Positions 36,332 to 42,768 of a stretch of DNA of 64,000 bases are shown one piece after another. A program made the position numbers and the translations under genes. Positions within the stretch are counted from its first letter, which is position 1, and every line of letters begins with the position of its first letter. Under the pieces are notes generated by a model. It saw only the letters and a list, made by a program, of their open reading frames with translations, searched no databases and had not been told where the DNA came from. The stretch covers positions 1 to 64,000 of the forward strand of contig NZ_WOEY01000101.1 of assembly GCF_013177695.1 (NCBI RefSeq), in the 5' to 3' direction. Source of the DNA: Paraburkholderia solitsugae. Its GTDB lineage: Bacteria; Pseudomonadota; Gammaproteobacteria; Burkholderiales; Burkholderiaceae.

Positions 36332-36817
36332 TTACTCTGTACCCTCAGCAAACGCCGTGAGCGCATCCCCCGCCAACCGATAGCGAACCCATTCGCTTTG
36401 CGCGCTCGCGCCGATCGATTCATAGAAGCCGATTGCCGGCTCGTTCCAGTCGAGCACGCTCCATTCGAAGCGCCCACAGCCTGTTTCGCATGCAATTTGC
36501 GCGAGGTGGCGAAGCATCTGTTTGCCCGCGCCACTGCCGCGCGATGTCGGCGATATGTACAGGTCTTCCAGATAGAGCCCCTGTTTGCCGAGCCACGTCG
36601 AATAGGAAAAGAAATAGACGCAAAAGCCGATCGGCTCGCCGTTTATTTCGCAGATCAAAGCCTTCGTGGTGGACGTGGCGGAGAACAGGCTTGTTTCAAT
36701 GTCTTGAACGGTAGCGACAACTTCGTGTTCCGCTTTTTCATACACCGCGAGTTCGGTGATAAAGCGGAGAATCAAGGCTGCGTCGGATATGTGGGCGTGG
36801 CGGATGTGAATGGTCAA
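36332..36817 (-). CDS. GNAT acetyltransferase, diamine/spermidine acetyltransferase-like
   Basis: Protein of about 161 residues: HIRHAHISDAALILRFITELA, then LYLEDLYISPTSRGSGAGKQML (acetyl-CoA loop) and DWNEPAIGFYESIGA, the pattern of diamine acetyltransferase-like GNATs. The start is uncertain. The family N-terminus begins at a TTG at 36817, while the open frame reaches another TTG at 36877; no ATG is available and neither has a clear ribosome site. Polyamine specificity is by resemblance only. Confidence 0.85.
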   Translation of the reverse strand: MTIHIRHAHISDAALILRFITELAVYEKAEHEVVATVQDIETSLFSATSTTKALICEINGEPIGFCVYFFSYSTWLGKQGLYLEDLYISPTSRGSGAGKQMLRHLAQIACETGCGRFEWSVLDWNEPAIGFYESIGASAQSEWVRYRLAGDALTAFAEGTE

Positions 36818-36981
36818 GGTGCAGTGCTCGGTCGGTCTGGAGGGTGGATCGAAAGGGCCGTCATGCGCGGCGGCCAATCTTCTATGCCGCTATAGTACGT
36901 GGGACTGAGGCTGCCGGGTAGTGACGCCAAGCACGCAGATAGCCGCCGACTCACACCATACAACCGCCTCGAGGCTCTTCG

Positions 36982-37377
36982 ATGAAGCGAATGCCCATCC
37001 TTGCGATGTCTTTTCTGATTCTGAGCATCCATGCCCATGCCGAAACCATCGATTGTAAAAACGCATCCGACCAAGCCTCGCTCAACCAGTGCGCCGACCT
37101 CGACTACCAGGCGGCCGACAAGAAACTGAACGAGACCTATAGCAAGTTGCTGAAGAAGGTCAGCCCGCAAGGCAAACCGCGTTTGCAGAAGGCTGAGCGC
37201 GCATGGGTCACCTATCGCGACGCGCAATGCGAGTTCCTGACTTCGTCTCCGACACCCTACAGCGCCCAGCCAATGATTCACTCGTACTGCCTGAGCCGCC
37301 TCACAGAAGCGCAAACCAAGCTGCTCGATGAGCAATTGCACTGTGCAGAAGGTGTCATCGGCTGCGGCCAGCAGTGA
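36982..37377 (+). CDS. LprI-like secreted protein (DUF1311, lysozyme inhibitor LprI family)
   Basis: 131-residue protein with a signal peptide (MKRMPILAMSFLILSIHAHA, cleavage probably after residue 20). The mature part has the DUF1311 pattern: Cys in TIDCKNASDQASLNQCADLDYQ, then ADKKLNETYSKLLKK, RAWVTYRDAQCEF and YCLSRLTEAQTKLL. The mycobacterial LprI member inhibits lysozyme; whether this one does is unknown. It lies upstream of the threonine leader region, which has its own promoter-like sequence. Confidence 0.9.
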   Translation: MKRMPILAMSFLILSIHAHAETIDCKNASDQASLNQCADLDYQAADKKLNETYSKLLKKVSPQGKPRLQKAERAWVTYRDAQCEFLTSSPTPYSAQPMIHSYCLSRLTEAQTKLLDEQLHCAEGVIGCGQQ

Positions 37378-37408
37378 CCGCGCAAACCGGCGCGCGTCGA
37401 GATTGCGA

Positions 37409-37436
37409 TTGACGTTCCCTCACAAACTCGTTTACT
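37409..37436 (+). promoter_or_regulatory. Candidate sigma-70 promoter for the Thr leader / ThrRS paralogue
   Basis: TTGACG (37409-37414), 16 bases, TTTACT (37431-37436). Transcription would begin at about 37442-37445, that is at or one or two bases before the leader peptide ATG, making the leader mRNA effectively leaderless. The -35 is strong, the -10 weak (four of six). Confidence 0.5.
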
Positions 37437-37444
37437 GTCGATCC

Positions 37445-37531
37445 ATGGACTTCCACTCGATTCCCTTCGCTGCCGTCACCACCACGACGACCACCTTCAC
37501 AGGCGGGTCGTCTGGGGGTTGCGCACGCTAG
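37445..37531 (+). CDS. Threonine-rich attenuator leader peptide (28 residues)
   Basis: ATG 37445 to TAG 37529-37531. The peptide begins MDFHSIPFAAV, then has six Thr codons in a row at 37478-37495 (ACC ACC ACG ACG ACC ACC), a Phe, a seventh Thr (ACA at 37499), and ends GGSSGGCAR. Seven Thr among 28 residues directly before a terminator hairpin and a threonyl-tRNA synthetase gene is the hallmark of amino-acid-dependent transcription attenuation, as in the enterobacterial thr operon leader. No ribosome site is visible, and the candidate promoter would start the mRNA at the ATG, a leaderless arrangement known for trpL of Sinorhizobium. Shortage of charged tRNA-Thr should stall the ribosome on the Thr run and favour readthrough. 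Confidence 0.85.
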   Translation: MDFHSIPFAAVTTTTTTFTGGSSGGCAR

Positions 37532-37554
37532 AAGCAAGAAGCTGTGGCAGACCA

Positions 37555-37598
37555 CCAAAGGCCCCGCCGGAAACGGACGGGGCCTTTGGCGTTTCTGG
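37555..37598 (+). terminator. Attenuator terminator hairpin of the ThrRS paralogue
   Basis: Perfect 12-bp stem CCAAAGGCCCCG (37555-37566) with CGGGGCCTTTGG (37578-37589). The loop itself contains a CCG-GAAA-CGG mini-hairpin. The tail CGTTTCTGG is only weakly U-rich. A competing antiterminator is possible: GGCGGG (37502-37507), right after the last Thr codon, pairs perfectly with CCCGCC (37563-37568) in the 5' arm. A further 8-bp pairing of 37506-37514 with 37548-37556 (one mismatch) may act as a pause or protector stem. Confidence 0.8.
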
Positions 37599-37600
37599 AC

Positions 37601-37651
37601 CTCCGTTTGCGGCATCGATCTGCAGCATTTGCGACATCAAACCAAACGGAG
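37601..37651 (+). promoter_or_regulatory. Inverted repeat able to hide the ThrRS ribosome site
   Basis: CTCCGTTTG (37601-37609) is perfectly complementary to CAAACGGAG (37643-37651), which contains the GGAG ribosome site of the ThrRS gene. The same upstream segment TCCGTTT (37602-37608) can instead pair with AAACGGA in the loop of the attenuator (37571-37577). This suggests a second, translational layer of control; it is a structure prediction by eye. Confidence 0.5.
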
Positions 37652-37652
37652 C

Positions 37653-38918
37653 ATGACTGTGAACGATATCGATCATCGTGTACTGGGCAATAAACTCGAC
37701 CTCTTCCATCAGCAGGAAGAAGGCCCCGGCATGGTCTTCTGGCACCCACGCGGCTGGGAGTTGTACCGCGTGCTGGAAGACTATATTCGCGCCCGCATGC
37801 GGCGTGCGGGCTTTCGCGAGATCCGCACGCCGCAATTACTGGCGCGCTCGTTGTGGGAGAAAAGCGGCCATTGGGAGAAGTTTGGCGCGGCGATGTATTC
37901 GGTTTCCGACGCCGAACAAGGCCTTCTGGAACAAGGCGGCGCGGAACCACGCGATGCGGAACAAGGACGCGCGTTGTGTCTGAAGCCGATGAGTTGTCCG
38001 TGTCACGTGCAGGTGTTCAACCAGCGCGTGCGGTCGTATCGCGAGCTACCGGTTCGTTATAGTGAATTCGGCGCGTGTCATCGTGACGAACCTTCCGGGT
38101 CGCTTGAGGGGCTCAAGCGTACGCGTGCGTTCGTGCAGGACGATGCGCATGTGTTCTGCACGGAGGCGCATATCGAAGCCGAAGTCGGTCGCTTCTGTTC
38201 GCTGTTGCGCGCGGTCTATGCGGACCTCGATTTTCCCGGCTTCAAAGTAGCGCTCGCCACGCGGCCCGCGATGCGCGCGGGCAACGACCAGACGTGGGAT
38301 CGCGCGGAAGAGGCGCTGGCAAATGCAGCGCGGGCAGCGGGTCTCGAATTCGATGTCCTCGAAGGCGAGGGTGCATTTTATGGTCCGAAACTCGAGTTTC
38401 ATCTGACGGACAACCGTGAACGCAGCTGGCAATGCGGCACGATCCAGCTCGATTTCGTGCTGCCCGAGCGGCTTGACGCGGAGTTCGTCAACGAGCGCAA
38501 CGAACGCGAGCGGCCGGTGATGATTCATCACGTGGTGCTCGGCAGCATGGAGCGTTTTATCGCGATGCTGCTGGAACATCACGAAGGATGGCTGCCGGTG
38601 TGGCTCGCGCCGGAGCAGGTCGTGGTCGCGACGATCAGCGACGCGAACGCGGTTTACGCGCAAGAAGTAATGCAGGCACTTGAAGAAGCCGGCATCAGGG
38701 CGTTGCTCGACAGCGGACCCGAGCGATTGGAGAAGAAGATCGTCGACGCAAGGGAAAAACAGGTGCCGATTCTCGTCGCGGTCGGTTCGCGCGATGAGCG
38801 CGACCGGACGATCAGCATTCGCCTGCGTGACGGGCAACAGTCGACGCTTGCGCTCGCGGAGGGTGTCGAGCACTTGCGGCTGGCTGCGCTGCCGCCCACC
38901 TCGCAGTTGAAACCATAA
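37653..38918 (+). CDS. Threonyl-tRNA synthetase paralogue lacking TGS and editing domains
   Basis: Class II aminoacyl-tRNA synthetase of 421 residues; full ThrRS is about 640. It starts at the catalytic core (DHRVLGNKLDLFHQQEEGPGMVFWHPRG), so the N-terminal TGS and alanine/serine editing domains are absent. Intact core features: motif 2 FGACHRDEPSGSLEGLKRTR (residues 139-158), zinc ligands Cys115 (KPMSCPCH), His166 (QDDAHVF) and His292 (MIHHVVLGSMERF, motif 3), then the anticodon-binding domain from PVWLAPEQVVV. A short Gln/Glu-rich insertion (about 88-108) precedes the zinc Cys. GGAG at 37648-37651 is too close to ATG 37653 and better spaced for the in-frame GTG 37659, which may be the real start. 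Preceded by a Thr attenuator, it is probably a conditionally expressed backup enzyme. Confidence 0.92.
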   Translation: MTVNDIDHRVLGNKLDLFHQQEEGPGMVFWHPRGWELYRVLEDYIRARMRRAGFREIRTPQLLARSLWEKSGHWEKFGAAMYSVSDAEQGLLEQGGAEPRDAEQGRALCLKPMSCPCHVQVFNQRVRSYRELPVRYSEFGACHRDEPSGSLEGLKRTRAFVQDDAHVFCTEAHIEAEVGRFCSLLRAVYADLDFPGFKVALATRPAMRAGNDQTWDRAEEALANAARAAGLEFDVLEGEGAFYGPKLEFHLTDNRERSWQCGTIQLDFVLPERLDAEFVNERNERERPVMIHHVVLGSMERFIAMLLEHHEGWLPVWLAPEQVVVATISDANAVYAQEVMQALEEAGIRALLDSGPERLEKKIVDAREKQVPILVAVGSRDERDRTISIRLRDGQQSTLALAEGVEHLRLAALPPTSQLKP

Positions 38919-38927
38919 AGCATGGCC

Positions 38928-38965
38928 GCTTAAGGGCGCACTGACCCGTGCCCTTAAGCTTTGTC
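38928..38965 (+). terminator. Terminator after the ThrRS paralogue
   Basis: Perfect 10-bp stem GCTTAAGGGC (38928-38937) with GCCCTTAAGC (38950-38959), 12-base loop, followed by TTTGTCTATTTCTT. Ends the ThrRS transcript and separates it from the convergent catabolic operon. Confidence 0.75.
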
Positions 38966-39014
38966 TATTTCTTCGGTTCTAAGGCCTCATCCGCATCCCT
39001 GAATCTGGCTGCGT

Positions 39015-39746
39015 TCAACCCACTTCCTCAAACAACCTGCCCCAACTTCTAATCGGCGTCGTATCCACCCCCAACATTCTTAACGACTTCCACACCACGG
39101 TTGCCACCGTGTCATAAGCGGGAATATCGGTGGCCATCTCAAACGCCCGCACGAGATGCGCGGCATGAAGATTCGTGCAGAACGTCGTCACTGCATCCGG
39201 CCTCGCAAACGCCGCCTCACGCATCATGATCGCCAATTGCGTATCCGGCACCTCGGCAAAACTGAAATTGTGCTGTAAGCCGAGGTGCCGTTCCGCCACG
39301 CATTCAATGCCAAGCTTCTCGTAGTTACGTACGATCCGCTGCTGAACATCGTCGATATACGGCGTCACCAAACCAAACCGCCGCACCCCCGTTTTATCGA
39401 AGATTTCGTTGAGCGCCAGCACGGAGGTCGTCGCGGGAATGCCCGTCGCCTCGGTGATCTGGCGGCACAACGCTTGATCGCGCTCGAATCCCAACCATCC
39501 CGCCGACGTGCCGCTCCAGCCGATCACGTCGACCCGTGCATCGGCCAGTTGACGCGCGGCCGCCAGAATCCGGCTTGCGTCGAACTGACCGAGCGCCTGC
39601 TCCGACAATGCGATCTCCGTGACTGTGAAGCGCGCAAAGTGCGCGCTGACGTGCGGCAGTTCGCTTAGCAACGCCGCGGTGATCGGTTCTAGCGCCGTGT
39701 TCGACGAAGGCGTGAGCATGCCGAGCCGGATTCTTCTGTGTTGCAT
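39015..39746 (-). CDS. Maleate isomerase / arylmalonate decarboxylase-like Asp/Glu racemase family protein
   Basis: 243-residue protein opening IRLGMLTPSSNTALEPITAALL, the typical start of maleate cis-trans isomerases. The first-half active-site region reads IGWSGTSAGWLGF, where maleate isomerases have Cys in a GCTS-type motif, here replaced by Ser-Gly-Thr-Ser; the second is VTTFCTNLHAA, with Cys kept. So one of the two catalytic Cys is missing, as in arylmalonate decarboxylase-type members that use a single Cys. It is the last gene of the minus-strand cluster, 42 bases after the deaminase gene. Function may be isomerisation of a cis-dicarboxylate or decarboxylation; not resolvable by sequence alone. 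Confidence 0.82.
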   Translation of the reverse strand: MQHRRIRLGMLTPSSNTALEPITAALLSELPHVSAHFARFTVTEIALSEQALGQFDASRILAAARQLADARVDVIGWSGTSAGWLGFERDQALCRQITEATGIPATTSVLALNEIFDKTGVRRFGLVTPYIDDVQQRIVRNYEKLGIECVAERHLGLQHNFSFAEVPDTQLAIMMREAAFARPDAVTTFCTNLHAAHLVRAFEMATDIPAYDTVATVVWKSLRMLGVDTTPIRSWGRLFEEVG

Positions 39747-39788
39747 CGCGACGTGTCCCTTTGGTGTTTGCTTGCGTGCGTGAGTGGC

Positions 39789-41174
39789 TTAGTCGGCAAG
39801 CAGCCGCTTTACGCCTTCGGCCGCTTCATAACGAAGCTGTTCGAGATCGAGGCCAGGAATCACGCCGTTGTCCACCACCACGCGGCCGTTCACCACGTTG
39901 TAGCGCACACGAGCCGGTTCGCCCGCTGTCACCGGCGCCACCGCCACGTCGTGAAAACCGTTGAAGCGCAGATCGCTGATGTCGTACAGGACGAAGTCCG
40001 CTGCCATGCCCACCTCGAGCGTGCCGACGGCATCGAGACCGAGCACGCCGGCGCCGCCCGCGCTGCCCCAATGAATGATCTCTTCGACGGTGGTCGCCGA
40101 CGCCCCTTGGGCCGCGCGATGCACGAGCCATGCGAAGTGCGCCTCGTTGGTCATGCTGCCGGATTCGTTCGACGCCACGCCATCCACCGCCAGCGACACC
40201 GGTACGCCTGCCGCCGCCATCTGCGGCGCGGGCGCAATGCCGCTGCCGAGGCGCGCGTTGCTTACCGGACAGTGCGAGCAGCCGCTGCCGGTTTCCGCGA
40301 GCATCGCTATTTCGCTCGGCTGCAGATGTACCAGGTGGGCGAACCAGACATCCGGCCCGAGCCACTCGTGATCAGCGACGAACTCGACAGGCAGTTTGTT
40401 GAAGCGCTCTTTGCAGAAGTCGACGTAGCGCGTCGTTTCGGAGAGGTGCGTGTGCAGCCTTAAGCCCATGCGACGCGCCGCACGAGCGACTTCCGGCAGC
40501 CGTTCCGGCGGCAGCGAAAATGTCGGCGTGGTCGGTGCAACGACCACGCGACGCATCGAGGCGTCGCCCGCATCGTGATAGCGCGACTTCAGGCGTTCGA
40601 TGTCCGCGAGCATCTGATCGAGCGTTTCCGGCTTGAGCGCAACCTTGGAAAAACCCGGGTGATCGCCTGCTGCCTGCAATGCACCGCCACGGCACAGCAC
40701 GAAGCGCATGCCGAACGATGCCGCTTCGTCGAACAGCAGATCGCCGGTTTCGGTGGTGCCTTCGGCGTGATAGAGGTAGTGATGATCGGCGCAGGTGGTC
40801 ACGCCGGACAACAACAACTCGGCAAGCCCCAAACGTGCAGCGACGCGCGCGAGGTCCGGCGTAAAACGCGCCAGACGCGGATACGGCACGGCGGCCAGCC
40901 ATTCCTGTAAATCGGCGTTGATGCCGGACGGCACCGCTTTCAGCAGGTTCTGGAACAGATGGTGATGCGTGTTCACCCAGCCCGGATAAACGACGCATGA
41001 ACGCGCGTCGATCACGCGTTCATCGGCGCGCGGTTCGAGATTAGGGGCGATGGTCTCAATCCGGCCGTTGCGAATCCGCAGATCGACTTGACCCAGCCGC
41101 GCGTTATTACCACTTCGGCCGCTCATCACCGCGACAGGGTTCTTGATCAGCAACGCTTCAGTTTGCATGCTCAC
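39789..41174 (-). CDS. Amidohydrolase family deaminase (8-oxoguanine deaminase / AtzB-like)
   Basis: 461-residue metal-dependent hydrolase. Metal and catalytic motifs are complete: VNTHHHLFQNLLKAVP (HxH), LRLHTHLSET (His and Glu), DVWFAHLVHL (His) and SLAVDGVASNES (Asp). The sequence is closest in style to 8-oxoguanine deaminase and hydroxydechloroatrazine ethylaminohydrolase, which remove an amino or alkylamino group from a purine-like or triazine ring. It lies 84 bases downstream of a nucleobase permease gene, which supports a heterocyclic amine as substrate. The specific compound cannot be named. Confidence 0.87.
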   Translation of the reverse strand: MSMQTEALLIKNPVAVMSGRSGNNARLGQVDLRIRNGRIETIAPNLEPRADERVIDARSCVVYPGWVNTHHHLFQNLLKAVPSGINADLQEWLAAVPYPRLARFTPDLARVAARLGLAELLLSGVTTCADHHYLYHAEGTTETGDLLFDEAASFGMRFVLCRGGALQAAGDHPGFSKVALKPETLDQMLADIERLKSRYHDAGDASMRRVVVAPTTPTFSLPPERLPEVARAARRMGLRLHTHLSETTRYVDFCKERFNKLPVEFVADHEWLGPDVWFAHLVHLQPSEIAMLAETGSGCSHCPVSNARLGSGIAPAPQMAAAGVPVSLAVDGVASNESGSMTNEAHFAWLVHRAAQGASATTVEEIIHWGSAGGAGVLGLDAVGTLEVGMAADFVLYDISDLRFNGFHDVAVAPVTAGEPARVRYNVVNGRVVVDNGVIPGLDLEQLRYEAAEGVKRLLAD

Positions 41175-41258
41175 GATTCAATGTCCTTTCAGTTACCGCG
41201 AAGCGACCGTCGGTCCAGGGAGGCGCGCCGGCCGCGCTCGTCTTACTGTCTGGGTCGC

Positions 41259-42605
41259 TTATTCGCGTACCAGGTTGTGCGTCTCGACAATCTTTGCTTC
41301 TTCTTCATGCGCGCCGTTCAGCACCGCGTTCAACACGACCGACACCAGACACGCCAGCACAACGCCGCTATGCAGGAACGGCTGTGTCCAGTCGGGCATA
41401 TGCTTGAAGACTTGCGGCGCCATCACTGGAATCAGCGCGGTGGCGATCGTGAAGCCGACGATCAGCACGTTGTAGCGATTGTGCTCGAAGTCCACCTTTG
41501 CCAAGGTTTGAATACCGGCTGCCACCACCACACCGAACATCGCAATGCCCGCGCCGCCGAGGGCCGCAGCGGGCGTTGATGCGACTACCGCACCAATCTT
41601 CGGGACCAGCGCCACCACGCACATCAGCAGGCCACTGATCGCCACCACCCAGCGGCTGCGCACGCCAGTCAGGATCACGAGACCGACGTTCTCCATGAAG
41701 GCGATGAACGGGAACGCCGCGAACATACCGGCAATCGCGCTCGCCAGACCATTCGCACGCATGCCGCGCACCACGTCTTCCTCGCTCACGTCCTTGCCGA
41801 CGATGCCACCGATGGCGACGAACAGTCCCATCGATTCGACCATTTGCACCACCATCACAACGATCATCGTCAGCACCGGCACCAGCGAAAACACGGGCGT
41901 GCCGAAGTGGAACGGCATCGGCATCGTGAACCACGGCGCGGCGCTCACGCTCGTGAAGTTGCCCATGCCGAGCGAGCAGGCGAGAATGCCGCCTGCGATC
42001 AAACCGATGAGCACTGAGAGATTGCGCAGGAACGGGCCGGCGAAGCGGTTGATCGCGAGAATCACCACCGCAACGAACAGCGTGACGCTCAGGAAGGGCA
42101 ACGCACCGAACTGCTGTTGCGCGGCCTCGCCACCACCGGCCCATTGATACGCAACAGGGAACAGTTGCAAACCGATCACGGTCACGATGCAACCGGTCAC
42201 CACAGGTGGGAAGAATCTTCGTAAGCGTCCGACCAGGGGCGCGGCGAACATCGTGAAGAGACCCGCGCCAATCACCGCGCCACACACGCCGGCAAAGCCG
42301 ACGCCCCGACTCATGCCGATCGCGATCACTGGTCCGACGCTGCTGAACGCGACGCCTTGCAGAATCGGCAGTCGCACGCCGAACTTCCAGACGCCGACGG
42401 TCTGCAAGATCGTCGAGATGCCTGAGCAAAACAGGGCGGTGCTGATGAGCACGGTCGTGTCGGCCGGCGACATCTTCAGTGCCGACGCGACGATCAACGG
42501 AACAGCGATCGCGCCGATATAAGCCACTAACATGTGCTGCAAACCGAGCGTGATCATCTGGCGCTTCGGCAGAATCCGATCGACGGGGTGTATGGCGGTG
42601 TTCAT
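41259..42605 (-). CDS. NCS2 family nucleobase:cation symporter (uracil/xanthine permease type)
   Basis: 448-residue inner-membrane carrier with about 12-14 hydrophobic segments. NCS2 signatures are visible: VQMVESMGLFVAIGGIVG (TM8, substrate-binding Glu) and the family motif region FIAFMENVGLVILTGVRSR, where Glu replaces the usual Gln of QNxG (FAQN). A Glu at this position is uncommon and may mark a different substrate. Within the cluster it should import the compound degraded by the neighbouring deaminase and decarboxylases. Preceded by a 163-base gap holding a hairpin and a tandem repeat. Confidence 0.9.
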   Translation of the reverse strand: MNTAIHPVDRILPKRQMITLGLQHMLVAYIGAIAVPLIVASALKMSPADTTVLISTALFCSGISTILQTVGVWKFGVRLPILQGVAFSSVGPVIAIGMSRGVGFAGVCGAVIGAGLFTMFAAPLVGRLRRFFPPVVTGCIVTVIGLQLFPVAYQWAGGGEAAQQQFGALPFLSVTLFVAVVILAINRFAGPFLRNLSVLIGLIAGGILACSLGMGNFTSVSAAPWFTMPMPFHFGTPVFSLVPVLTMIVVMVVQMVESMGLFVAIGGIVGKDVSEEDVVRGMRANGLASAIAGMFAAFPFIAFMENVGLVILTGVRSRWVVAISGLLMCVVALVPKIGAVVASTPAAALGGAGIAMFGVVVAAGIQTLAKVDFEHNRYNVLIVGFTIATALIPVMAPQVFKHMPDWTQPFLHSGVVLACLVSVVLNAVLNGAHEEEAKIVETHNLVRE

Positions 42606-42622
42606 GACGTGTCTCCAGTGTC

Positions 42623-42657
42623 GACCAGAGTTCGCGCTTTAGCGCGTTACTCTGGTC
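42623..42657 (-). repeat. Long palindromic hairpin upstream of the NCS2 gene
   Basis: GACCAGAGT (42623-42631) pairs with ACTCTGGTC (42649-42657), enclosing CGCGC-TTTA-GCGCG (42633-42646). Together they form a near-perfect 14-bp hairpin in the intercistronic gap between the CobW gene and the permease gene. No T-run follows on either strand, so an mRNA-processing, attenuating or REP-like element is more likely than a terminator. Confidence 0.6.
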
Positions 42658-42694
42658 CCATGCAAAGCACTTACTCCGGTCCCATGCACAGCGA
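42647..42694. repeat. Tandem 24-bp direct repeat (two copies)
   Basis: Copies at 42647-42670 and 42671-42694 match at 20 of 24 positions; both read TTACTC-GGTCCCATGCA. The first copy overlaps the right arm of the hairpin. No gene covers this stretch. Confidence 0.7.
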
Positions 42695-42768
42695 TTATCG
42701 TTGTCGATCGGAGCGCGCCGCAGGGCCTAGCCGTGCAGCATCACTTCGCGCGCCGACCGGATCTCCCG

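Noticed and set aside
37653..38918. Calling this gene the housekeeping thrS
   Set aside because: It lacks the TGS and editing domains, and its neighbours are not the usual thrS-infC-rpmI-rplT genes.
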